Shown: piece by piece, positions 5,964-11,915 of the stretch
Position numbering within the stretch: the first letter of the stretch is position 1
Layout of the letters: every line of letters begins with the position of its first letter
Assembly (NCBI GenBank): GCA_038198775.1
Contig: JBBPZV010000012.1
Span: 1 to 13,641 of the forward strand
Origin: JACCYJ01 sp038198775
Lineage (GTDB): Bacteria > Actinomycetota > Actinomycetes > Propionibacteriales > Nocardioidaceae
Length of the DNA stretch: 13,641 nt
Direction of reading: 5' to 3'
Made by a program: the position numbers and the translations under genes
Notes under the pieces: model-generated
Seen by the model: the letters and a program-made list of their open reading frames with translations, nothing else
Database searches by the model: none
What the model was told of the DNA's origin: nothing

Positions 5964-5999
5964 TGGGAACTGGCGGGGTCGGTGAGTGCTCCGTTCCCA
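5964..5999 (+). terminator. Second hairpin after the hydrolase gene
   Basis: TGGGAAC (5964-5970) pairs with GTTCCCA (5993-5999) across a 22-base loop. With the preceding hairpin this gives a tandem stop for plus-strand transcription, or a stop for minus-strand transcription leaving marR. Confidence 0.4.
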
Positions 6000-6151
6000 G
6001 TCCCGTCGGGGTCGCGCCAGCTCCGTGCATGTTTAGCCTCCTAACGGGCGTCTTACGGAACGCCGTCGGTCGAAAGGGCCACGGTCACCGCAAGCGGATC
6101 CACCAGCGGGAGGCCGTTGACGGATCGCCGCCGGCGGTGTGTTGCGCTTGC

Positions 6152-6688
6152 TCAGCGCTGGCGTCTGGTGGGTCTGTCGATCTGCCGGTAACCGGGGTGG
6201 ACGCCGGGGGTGAGTCCTTGCTGGTCGGCGATGCGGGCCAGTAGGTCGGCGAGCTGGGCGTGTTCGGACTCGTCCAGCGCATGGCAAAGGTCGCGGTCAT
6301 GGGCTCGGGCGAGTGCGCTAATCCGGCGCATCATCGCCTGCCCGTCCTCGGTGAGGTGCAGGGCGTACTGCCGCCGGTCGGCGCTGCTGCGTTCCCGGCG
6401 GACGAGGCCGCGGTCGGCCAGCTCGTCGACGAAGCTGACGACCCTGCTGGGCAACAGGCCCAGCCGGGTGGCGAGCTGTTGCTGACTGCTGCCGGGATCT
6501 CGGGCGATCGCGGCGAGCAGGCCGGTCAGCGGCGGGGTCAGCCTGACCTCGGCGACGCGTTCGGCGAACCGGCTCGCGGCGTGCGCACCGAGCTGAGCCA
6601 GCAGGAACGCAGCCCCACCGGGCCGCCCCGTAGCCGGGTCGCCGGCGGGGCTGCTGGCCGGTCCAGCCGGTCCAGCGGAGGTCGACAC
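6152..6688 (-). CDS. MarR family transcriptional regulator
   Basis: A 178-residue MarR-family winged-helix regulator. A Pro/Ala/Gly-rich N-terminus (1-25) precedes the core. The DNA-binding domain is visible as SSQQQLATRLGLLPSRVVSF (residues 67-86) followed by VDELADRGLVRRE and the wing SSADRRQYALHLTEDG, the canonical D-x-R-wing motif. The C-terminal dimerisation helix runs from about 125 to 158. The long N-terminal extension is probably disordered. It is divergent from the six-helix membrane protein gene across 74 bases that contain repeated TTCGT(G/T)CTAT elements. This is the standard MarR arrangement in which the regulator controls itself and the divergent pair. No ligand can be inferred. 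Confidence 0.9.
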   Translation of the reverse strand: MSTSAGPAGPASSPAGDPATGRPGGAAFLLAQLGAHAASRFAERVAEVRLTPPLTGLLAAIARDPGSSQQQLATRLGLLPSRVVSFVDELADRGLVRRERSSADRRQYALHLTEDGQAMMRRISALARAHDRDLCHALDESEHAQLADLLARIADQQGLTPGVHPGYRQIDRPTRRQR

Positions 6689-6714
6689 GCCCTGATCCTA
6701 CCCAACCAGAACCG

Positions 6715-6740
6715 TTCGTGCTATGAATGATTCGTTCTAT
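6715..6740. promoter_or_regulatory. Candidate MarR operator region
   Basis: TTCGTGCTAT (6715-6724) and TTCGTTCTAT (6731-6740) form a nine-of-ten direct repeat with 16-base periodicity, about one and a half helical turns. Between them GAAT-G-ATTC (6725-6733) is a small palindrome. The stretch is AT-richer than its surroundings and lies in the divergent gap, so it likely holds both promoters and the repressor site. Confidence 0.5.
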
Positions 6741-6762
6741 CCACTACTGAGGGAAGGGCGTC

Positions 6763-7479
6763 ATGACCGATATGGATGCGAGCCAGCAGGCCGGTGAGGT
6801 GGACACCCACCCGGCGCAGCCGAAGCGGCACGCCGGTGGGGCACCGTTGCTGCCCCCTGTCATCGCCTACGTCACGCTGGCGGTGGCCGGCATCATCGCG
6901 CCGCCCGTGGTGGCCGGGGGCTCGCCGTACTCCTCCGACGCGAGCCTGCTCGAGTTCTACGCCCACCACGTCGGCGCGGCGCACTTGCTGGCGTTCCTGG
7001 TGCTGGCCTCGGCCGTGCCCTACGCGGTGGTCACCGCGATCGCCTCCCACCGGGTCCGCGCCGCCGGGCTGGACGTGCCCGGCCGGGTGATCGCGCTGGT
7101 CGGTGGCTCAGCCGCGGCGGTGCTGCTGGCCCTATCCGGGCTGGCCAGCCTGGCGCTGACCCAGCCGCACGTCGCCGAGAGCCCCGCCGTGGTCCGCGCC
7201 GTCTCCGGGCTGGCCTTCGCCGCCGGCGGCCCCGGCTACGTCGTCTTCTCCGGGCTGCTGGTGGCCGGGATCTCGGTGCCGGCGCTGGTCGGACACCTCA
7301 CCCCGCGCTGGGTCGGCTGGTTCGGCCTGGCAGTCGCGGCGGCGTGCGAGCTGGCCAGCCTGTCCGCCGCCACCGACGCACTCACCCTGCTGCTGCCGAT
7401 CGGCCGGTTCGCCACGATGGGCTGGCTGCTCGCCCTCGCCGTGACCCTGCCCGCCCAGCCCCGCCGGAGGCAGCGGTGA
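6763..7479 (+). CDS. Six-helix integral membrane protein (DUF4386-like, tentative)
   Basis: A 238-residue protein with a hydrophilic N-terminus of about 28 residues and six predicted membrane helices. They lie near VIAYVTLAVAGIIAPPVV, HLLAFLVLASAVPYAVVTAI, VIALVGGSAAAVLLALSGL, GPGYVVFSGLLVAGISVPAL, WVGWFGLAVAAACELASLSA and FATMGWLLALAVTLP. The general layout resembles DUF4386-type membrane proteins, but I could not match a signature motif, so the family is tentative. The ATG at 6763 has a purine-rich GAGGGAAGGG upstream. Its TGA overlaps the GTG of the dehydrogenase fragment (GTGA), showing coupling. MarR control is inferred from the divergent arrangement. Function unknown. Confidence 0.8.
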   Translation: MTDMDASQQAGEVDTHPAQPKRHAGGAPLLPPVIAYVTLAVAGIIAPPVVAGGSPYSSDASLLEFYAHHVGAAHLLAFLVLASAVPYAVVTAIASHRVRAAGLDVPGRVIALVGGSAAAVLLALSGLASLALTQPHVAESPAVVRAVSGLAFAAGGPGYVVFSGLLVAGISVPALVGHLTPRWVGWFGLAVAAACELASLSAATDALTLLLPIGRFATMGWLLALAVTLPAQPRRRQR

Positions 7480-7665
7480 CCATGGCCGCCGCCATGGACA
7501 TCTCCGCCGGCCTGGCCGGGCGGGTCGCCCTGGTCACCGGCGCCTCCCGGGGCATCGGCGCCGCCACGGCCACCCGACTCGCCGCCCACGGGGCGCTGGT
7601 CGTCGACCGCATCCGGGCCGACGGCGGCCGAGCGGCTCCCGCGCCGGCCGACGCCAACGCGGCCT
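7476..7665 (+). pseudogene. Short-chain dehydrogenase/reductase, truncated with internal deletion
   Basis: The GTG start overlaps the previous stop and has GGAGG five bases upstream. The N-terminal Rossmann segment is intact: LAGRVALVTGASRGIGAATA, with the TGxxxGIG cofactor motif. After GALVV the sequence jumps directly to DRIRADGGRAAPAPAD. In normal family members a second strand and helix of about 12-15 residues intervene, so an in-frame internal deletion is likely. Similarity ends near 7665, before the NNAG, catalytic Ser and YxxxK motifs. The frame remains open to 7898, but the extra residues look non-coding. The gene must have encoded an NAD(P)-dependent oxidoreductase working with the coupled membrane protein; the remaining product cannot be catalytic. 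Confidence 0.8.
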
Positions 7666-7917
7666 CAGACTGCTCGAAGGAGGGCGACTGCCCTGGTCCA
7701 GGGCCTACACAGTCCTTGAAGGAGCCCAGGGAACTCTGGGGATATCTCTTAAAGTGGCGGGGACGAGCGGCTGACGGCCAGCCGCGTCGCGCAGCGCGAG
7801 CGGGAGGTGGGGGGGTGGCGCAACCTCCCAAGCCCGATAGACGTCCTCGCGCGGCGGCCGGGAATCCTCCGACACCGCCAGGAGCGGGAGTAGGATGATC
7901 GGGATCGAGTCCGGTCG
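7666..7917. other. Non-coding stretch after the dehydrogenase break, with hairpins
   Basis: No gene supported. GCCCTGG-t-CCAGGGC (7690-7704) and CCCAG/CTGGG (7725-7729 and 7736-7740) are inverted repeats; GAAGGAG occurs twice (near 7676 and 7717). The sequence from about 7742, TATCTCTTAAAGTGGCGGGG, is locally AT-rich and looks like the kind of end carried by some insertion sequences, but no partner end was found. A minimal frame of eight codons (7895-7921) overlaps the start of the following gene as TGATG. Confidence 0.4.
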
Positions 7918-7920
7918 GTG

Positions 7921-8469
7921 ATGGCCTCGGTGCGCCGCGAAGCACCATGCGATGCTGTTTCAGAGATCGTCTGTGCCCATTTGATGGGCACGCGCAGGCC
8001 TGCTGCCCCGCGGCCTCGGCACGGGTGCTGGGATCATTTGATCGTGGCCCCGCTGTGGGTGGCCTACCAGGCCAACCTCGGCACCTTGCTGCGCACCTGC
8101 GACGCGGTGGGCGCCTGCATGGCAGTGCCCCGCACGCCGCACTACCGCGCCGCGCTGGCCCGCGGGAACACCCTGCCCGAGCGCAGCTGCGTGCACTGGG
8201 AAGATGGCCTGGCTGCAGCAGGAACACCGCCGCGGTGGCCGGATCGTCGCCGTGGAGTGCGCCGAGCAGGCCCTACCTCTGCCCCGCGGGTACCGGCCAC
8301 CTGTCAGCACACCGTGGTGCTGCTCGGGCACGAACGCGGCGGGATCCCCGCCGAGGCGACCGAGCTCGCCGACGAGATCATCACCATCCCCATGATCGGC
8401 CGTGGGGTCAGCCTCAACGTCGCGGTCGCGGGATCCCTCGTGCTCTACCGCCTGGCCGGACTGATGTAA
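7921..8469 (+). CDS. TrmH/SpoU-type RNA methyltransferase with two compensating frameshifts
   Basis: An open frame of 182 codons that belongs to the SPOUT 2'-O-ribose methyltransferase superfamily. Motif 1 (QANLGTLLRTCDAVGAC, with conserved Asn and Arg), motif 2 (VVLLGHERGGIPAEA) and motif 3 (IPMIGRGVSLNVAVAGSLVL) are all present and in order, followed by the usual ending LYRLAG. Between about 8203 and 8297 the family-like reading (MAWLQQEHRRGGRIVAVECA, then LPLPRGYRPP) is in the next frame. Thus one base has been gained and one lost, and about 31 residues of the open frame are scrambled. This is either decay or sequencing error. The scrambled stretch precedes motif 2 within the knot domain, so activity is doubtful. 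The start could also be the GTG at 7918. Confidence 0.75.
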   Translation: MASVRREAPCDAVSEIVCAHLMGTRRPAAPRPRHGCWDHLIVAPLWVAYQANLGTLLRTCDAVGACMAVPRTPHYRAALARGNTLPERSCVHWEDGLAAAGTPPRWPDRRRGVRRAGPTSAPRVPATCQHTVVLLGHERGGIPAEATELADEIITIPMIGRGVSLNVAVAGSLVLYRLAGLM

Positions 8470-8527
8470 CCACCGATGTGATCAACAACGAAGACCTCGA
8501 TCGATTCCGGACGCGACGCCTGGCCTA

Positions 8528-8549
8528 GAGCCGTTGCCGCAAGAGGCTC
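8528..8549 (+). terminator. Nested hairpin downstream of the TrmH-like gene
   Basis: GAGCC (8528-8532) pairs with GGCTC (8545-8549), enclosing an inner TTG/CAA stem around CCG. It lies 58 bases after the TrmH stop and directly at the TAG of a 16-codon frame (8478-8528), which I do not regard as a gene. Confidence 0.45.
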
Positions 8550-8674
8550 GGCATGCAGGACAGGCGTCAGTCGGCTGTGGGTGTTGGTGCGGTGGGCCAG
8601 TGTCGGGGACGCGCCAAGACAAGTGGGAACGTGCTCGACCCGTCGCCGGTCGCTGCGTCGACCTGAGGCTGCCG

Positions 8675-9505
8675 TCAGACGGCGAGCTTTCCGGCGAGAT
8701 CTCGCGCGACCTCGATCGGGTCGGGCTGATCTCCTTCGCTGAGGACGGCGAGCACGACGTGGTCCCCGCCCGCGGCCAGGTGCTCGCGGACGCGGTCGAC
8801 GATCGTGTCCGCGTCCCCCCAGACCACCAGCTCATCGACGAGCCGGTCGCTCAGTCCCGCGATGTCGGCCGACCCAAATCCCATCCGCGCGAAGTTAGCG
8901 GCGTATCCGGCCACACCGGACAGGAACCGCAGCGGGCCCCGGGCCGTCTCCCGAGCCCGGGCCGCGTCGGGGTCAAGCACCACCATCTGGTCGATGATCA
9001 GCGACGGATCGGGACCCAGGATGCGTCGTGCCGCGCGGGTGTATCTGGGCGTGACCAGCAGGGCGATCGCGCCGGCGCACCGGTCCCGGGCGAGTGCAAG
9101 CTTGCGGGGTCCGAGCGCCGCCAGGATCCGTCGATCGACCGGCACAGGCGGGTCCGCATCGTCGAGTCGGTCGAGGTAGGTGTGCAGTGCCCTGAGCGCC
9201 CGCGGTGTCTGCGAGCCACCCAGACCGACGACGAGACGGTCGGGGTCGGTTGCGTGCAGGTCGGCGTGGAGCCGCGTCACGGCGGCGGCAGGGTGGACGT
9301 CGGGAGAGATGATCGCCGAGCCGACCGGGATCGCGGTCGTGGCTCCGACGATCTTCGTGATGGGATCCAGGGTGCCGAGCTGTCCACTGGGGATCCAGAT
9401 CGCGGAATAGCCCAGCCGTTCCATCTCGGCCGCGTCGCGGAGATAGGTGTCGTCGGCGGTGACGTTCAGGGAGACTCCGACGGTCCCGAGGTCGAGCCTG
9501 CGCAT
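8675..9505 (-). CDS. LLM-class oxidoreductase, TIGR03620-like, probably F420-dependent
   Basis: A 276-residue luciferase-like TIM-barrel protein. Family features are the N-terminal LDLGTVGVSL strand, the ERLGYSAIWIPSG segment, the central DPDRLVVGLGGSQTPRALRA loop that shapes the F420 site, the strand VDRRILAALGPRKLALAR, and the late FARMGFGSADIAGLSDRLVD region, all in the order seen in TIGR03620-type proteins. These are actinobacterial enzymes expected to use coenzyme F420 for hydride transfer; the substrate is unknown. The ATG at 9505 is preferred because AGGGG lies seven bases upstream and the family begins there. An in-frame GTG at 9535 would add ten low-complexity residues. It lies downstream of a PPOX-type gene on the same strand but has its own MerR-type promoter. 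Confidence 0.85.
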   Translation of the reverse strand: MRRLDLGTVGVSLNVTADDTYLRDAAEMERLGYSAIWIPSGQLGTLDPITKIVGATTAIPVGSAIISPDVHPAAAVTRLHADLHATDPDRLVVGLGGSQTPRALRALHTYLDRLDDADPPVPVDRRILAALGPRKLALARDRCAGAIALLVTPRYTRAARRILGPDPSLIIDQMVVLDPDAARARETARGPLRFLSGVAGYAANFARMGFGSADIAGLSDRLVDELVVWGDADTIVDRVREHLAAGGDHVVLAVLSEGDQPDPIEVARDLAGKLAV

Positions 9506-9546
9506 CGTCGTGCCCCTGCCTGCCGCAGCTGTCACGCGTTCTTCGC

Positions 9547-9577
9547 ACGGTAGGACCTGAAGCCGACTTCAGGTCAA
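9547..9577 (-). promoter_or_regulatory. MerR-type promoter for the LLM oxidoreductase gene
   Basis: Perfect inverted repeat GACCTGAA (9554-9561) / TTCAGGTC (9568-9575) with a six-base spacer. On the minus strand it lies between -35 TTGACC (9577-9572) and -10 TACCGT (9552-9547), spaced by 19 bp, the MerR-activator hallmark. Transcription should begin near 9540. No MerR gene is adjacent. Confidence 0.7.
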
Positions 9578-9602
9578 CCCGTCGGTCAGGAAATCGACCG
9601 GG

Positions 9603-10019
9603 TCACGTGACGTCGCGGCTGTTCGGTACGAGCTCGTGGGGTTCCTGGTCGGGCTGGTCGATGCCGAAGCTGATGATCCGCTCCGGATGGATGCGGATGA
9701 TCGCTCCGTCCGCAGGGCTCGACGTGTCGTCGCCGGCACCGACGGCCTCGGCGCGCCCCCGGATCTCCACGCACCGGACCCGCCAGGGCGTCACGGAGGC
9801 GATGTCGTCGACCACGAACGCGACCCGACCGTTGTCGACCACGTTGCGGAACTTCCGGCTGGCCGCCATGCGGTAACCGCCGATGTCGATAGTCATCGTG
9901 TCGGAGTTGTAGCTGAACCCGACCGGGCTCACCTGCAGTGTTCCGTCTGGTTGGACGGTGGCCAGCCGGCCCAGCCGCTGGCCGGCGAGGTAGTCGAGCT
10001 CGTCCGGGATGAAAAACAT
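9603..10019 (-). CDS. PPOX-class (pyridoxamine 5'-phosphate oxidase-fold) F420-type oxidoreductase
   Basis: A 138-residue split-barrel flavin/deazaflavin-binding protein. The N-terminus LDYLAGQRLGRLATVQPDGT, the strand QVSPVGFSY, and the segment SRKFRNVVDNGRVAFVVDD match PPOX-class F420-dependent enzymes; the end contains IRIHPERIISFGID, the usual last strand. Members reduce or protect against redox-active compounds using F420; the substrate is unknown. The ATG at 10019 has AGGAG four bases upstream on the minus strand, a strong start. The reading frame upstream is open without a stop back into a YdeI-like remnant, but the ribosome binding site and family length favour 10019. It is 97 bases upstream of the LLM gene and probably co-transcribed or co-functional. 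Confidence 0.85.
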   Translation of the reverse strand: MFFIPDELDYLAGQRLGRLATVQPDGTLQVSPVGFSYNSDTMTIDIGGYRMAASRKFRNVVDNGRVAFVVDDIASVTPWRVRCVEIRGRAEAVGAGDDTSSPADGAIIRIHPERIISFGIDQPDQEPHELVPNSRDVT

Positions 10020-10061
10020 CGTGCTCCTCGTGTGCTGCTCATCGATGCTCAGCGCGTTCGT

Positions 10062-10160
10062 CTGCCGCCGCCCTCTCTGGGCGGCGACCGCCGTGTTGAT
10101 CTGGGCGTAGCGGGTCTCGGCCTTCTTCGAGTCCTCGATCCACCGCACCCACCGCCACCT
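10062..10160 (-). pseudogene. YdeI/OmpD-associated (bacteriocin-protection) family C-terminal remnant
   Basis: About 30 residues, read on the minus strand as VRWIEDSKKAETRYAQINTA followed by VAAQRGRRQ, match the C-terminal helix pair of YdeI/OmpD-associated proteins (the WI-x-x-AKRPETRxxRI-type ending). The N-terminal nine-tenths of that roughly 190-residue family is absent; upstream sequence turns into the remnant DNA methyltransferase on the other strand. It has no stop codon of its own and runs in frame into the PPOX gene. Confidence 0.5.
10066..10086. terminator. GC-rich hairpin upstream of the PPOX gene
   Basis: CGCCGCCC (10066-10073) pairs perfectly with GGGCGGCG (10079-10086) around TCTCT. 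It lies at the end of the YdeI-like remnant and 47 bases before the PPOX start, so it may have been that gene's terminator; it is symmetric and could work on either strand. Confidence 0.4.
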
Positions 10161-10257
10161 TGACGTTCCACGAGACCCGGCACAACCTCGCCGGTCTCGG
10201 CCACCTTGGACCGGCGTTGGCGGTCGACTGACTCGCGTCACCAGCCGTCCCGCAATC

Positions 10258-10692
10258 GGATCGTCTCGTGCAACGAGGGCATCCTCTCCTCGGGGTTGCA
10301 CCGCCTGTGGTTCGAGGCCCGCTGCTCCCGCCTCGAAACGCGGCTGCGCTACACCTCGACCACGGTGTCCGACTCGTTCCCCTGGCCGCAGGCGCCGGAC
10401 CCGACCGACGTCAAGGCCATCGAGGAGGTCGTGGAGGAGCTCCTGCAGGTCCGCGCGGACAACCTTGCAGCCGGGATGTCGCTCGCCCCGCCAGTACGAC
10501 ACCCTGCGCCAGCCCGGCACGAGCAGACTCCGGACCCTGTATGCCGATCTCGACGCCGCCGTTCTCAGCGCGTACAGGTTCTCGATCGACGACGACCTGC
10601 TCACGCAGCTCTTCGCGCTCAACCTCGACGTCGCCGCCGAACCAGACCACGCCCGTGGTCCTGGACAAGTACGTGAGATCGCGGCGGCACGC
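10258..10692 (+). pseudogene. MmeI-like / type IIG DNA methyltransferase C-terminus, frameshifted
   Basis: The plus strand encodes a decayed C-terminal region of a large adenine DNA methyltransferase of the MmeI/YeeA type. In one frame it reads GILSSGLHRLWFEARCSRLE then RYTSTTVSDSFPWPQ, the target-recognition/C-terminal signature (RYTSxTVFDSFPWPQ). Near 10485 the frame shifts by one to YDTLRQPG and LDAAVLSAYRFSIDDDLL, then QLFALNLDVAAEP. Near 10645 it shifts again (NQTTPVVLDKY). The catalytic NPPY-containing N-terminal region is absent. Such proteins belong to type IIG restriction-modification, or to DISARM-like and other defence systems; only the fossil is present, so the original system cannot be named. 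No start or ribosome binding site. Confidence 0.75.
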
Positions 10693-10833
10693 TGAGTCGC
10701 CAGAAGGTTCGCTTCTCGACATTCAGCCGGGTGCTGCCGCAGATGGGGGGCGCCTTCACCTCTCCGCCCGTCGAAACGACGCTGAGGGCCACCCTCGACA
10801 GGTGGCCCCAGCTGGCGTGCAACCCCTACGGTC

Positions 10834-11034
10834 CTACGGGGTGCCGCCGACATCGATGTTGCTCTTGCCGAACGTGCCCATCACGGCGGTCCAGCCCACA
10901 GCGTTCTCGATGCCGTCACCGCCGACCGGCGGCCGGTTGTAGCCGGTGTCGCCGTTGTAGTGCGCGTGGCCGAACCCGTCGGGTCCGCCGATGCCTCCGT
11001 AGTACACCTGGTTGCCCACCTGCTTGTCGTCCAT
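10834..11034 (-). CDS. Small Gly-rich protein of unknown function
   Basis: A 66-residue protein with no family I recognise. It is hydrophilic, without signal peptide or membrane segment, and unusually rich in Gly, Asn, Asp and Tyr: DKQVGNQVYYGGIGGPDGFG, then HAHYNGDTGYNRPP and a C-terminal GWTAVMGTFGKSN. The ATG at 11034 has GAGGAG seven bases upstream, the best ribosome binding site on this strand in the region, which argues for real translation. An upstream in-frame extension is possible but has no such site. Composition differs from neighbouring Ala/Arg-rich frames. It lies 127 bases beyond the terminator-like hairpin of the preceding transposase fragment, in an element-derived region. Confidence 0.6.
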   Translation of the reverse strand: MDDKQVGNQVYYGGIGGPDGFGHAHYNGDTGYNRPPVGGDGIENAVGWTAVMGTFGKSNIDVGGTP

Positions 11035-11132
11035 CACGTGACTCCTCGGTGTGTAGCTGCTCGTGGCGCTGGGGCTACGAGTCGTGGGCGCCAACGCCTC
11101 GAACGTTGGTGGGTGCCATCACCACCCGCCCT

Positions 11133-11150
11133 GCGCCGCGGTTGCGGCGC
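11133..11150 (-). terminator. Perfect GC hairpin after the transposase-derived frame
   Basis: GCGCCGC (11133-11139) and GCGGCGC (11144-11150) form a seven-pair stem with a four-base loop, 11 bases after the TAG at 11164-11162 on the minus strand. A second, imperfect inverted repeat (GGTGGGTG / CACCACC, about 11108-11127) follows. Together they look like a rho-independent-type stop without T-tract. Confidence 0.6.
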
Positions 11151-11161
11151 CTTCAACTCCG

Positions 11162-11887
11162 CTAGCTGATGCCGTGAACGTTCTGGGCGACCGGCTGGCC
11201 GTAGCTCTGCAGGGTCACCCGGGCGTAGCCGTACCGGGCGGCCGGGAAGTCCCAATAGACGCTGATGGTCGGGACCGAGTTCCAAGTGCCCCAGTAGCAA
11301 CCAGTCTGCTGTGCACCTTGTCGCCACGCGATCCAGTTCCCGTACCGGTCGGCCAGGTCACGCCACCGCGACACCGGCAGCCGGTGCGCGCGCAGCACGA
11401 CCAGGTGCGTAGGCCGCTCTGCGCGCAGCCACAGCCCGGCCAGCTCCCACACCCGCCGCGCCAGGCCTTCCGCGGCCGGCCCGCCGGGGCGTTTACCCAG
11501 CGCGACCAGCAGATCCTCGCCCAGCGTGGCGCGCGCTCCGGCCCCCGGCTGGGGATGACACACCACAACACCGGAGTCGACCACGGTGGTCTCCTCGATC
11601 GGATCCCCAGGCGCGGTGATCGGCGCCAGCTTCACCCGCGCCCGGCGGCTGGCCCGGCGCTGCCGGCGACCCAGCTCCGCGGCGTCGGCGCGGCGCCGCG
11701 CCAGCACCGCAGCCCGCTGCTCATCGCTCAACGCGCCTTGCGGGTACGCCGTGCACCACCACAAGTCACCGCGGAACAGCTCGATCCGGCGCAGGTCGGG
11801 CGGGGTGTAACGGACCCCGACACGTTCCCCGACCAGCCCGTTGAGCCCCGGAGCGATGAAGCAGAGGGCGTAATCTGCGACAGGTGG
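11162..11887 (-). pseudogene. Mu-type transposase C-terminal fragment with a foreign tail
   Basis: The minus-strand frame is open from 11887 but has no ATG or GTG start before a weak TTG at 11764. Its first part reads YALCFIAPGLNGLVGERVGV then RYTPPDLRRIELF and CTAYPQGALSDEQ, which matches the beta-barrel and following Arg-rich helix of the Mu transposase C-terminal domain found in actinobacterial Tn7/IS-like transposases (VxIRYDPRDLxEIRVF type). The catalytic core is missing. After DPIEETTVV the sequence no longer resembles that family. A stretch with ERPTHLVVLRAHRLPVSRWR, and a final aromatic-rich part WIAWRQGAQQTGCYWGTWNS to YGQPVAQNVHGIS, are unrecognised. The frame is therefore probably a fusion formed by deletion. 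Confidence 0.65.
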
Positions 11888-11915
11888 TCATGATCTAGAG
11901 CTGAGGAGGTTCACG

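Noticed and set aside
7974..7990. TGCCCAT-ttg-ATGGGCA inverted repeat
   Set aside because: Lies inside conserved 5' coding sequence of the TrmH-like gene; its palindromy is explained by the codons for Cys-Ala-His-Leu-Met-Gly.
7382..8227. 281-codon minus-strand frame
   Set aside because: Antisense to the membrane-protein end, the dehydrogenase fragment and the TrmH-like gene; composition is typical of GC-rich non-coding frames.
9506..9535. GTG start at 9535 for the LLM gene
   Set aside because: It would add ten low-complexity residues; the ATG at 9505 has AGGGG at good spacing and fits the family start. It cannot be fully excluded because the predicted transcript begins near 9540.
8534..9553. 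339-codon plus-strand frame
   Set aside because: Exact antisense shadow of the LLM-class oxidoreductase gene, which shows clear family motifs.
10171..10199. CGAGACC/GGTCTCG inverted repeat between remnants
   Set aside because: Seven-base arms with a 15-base spacer in decayed sequence and no neighbouring intact gene; chance or a junction relic cannot be told apart.
11063..11893. 276-codon plus-strand frame
   Set aside because: Shadow of the transposase-derived minus-strand frame; His/Pro/Arg-rich, with no domain.
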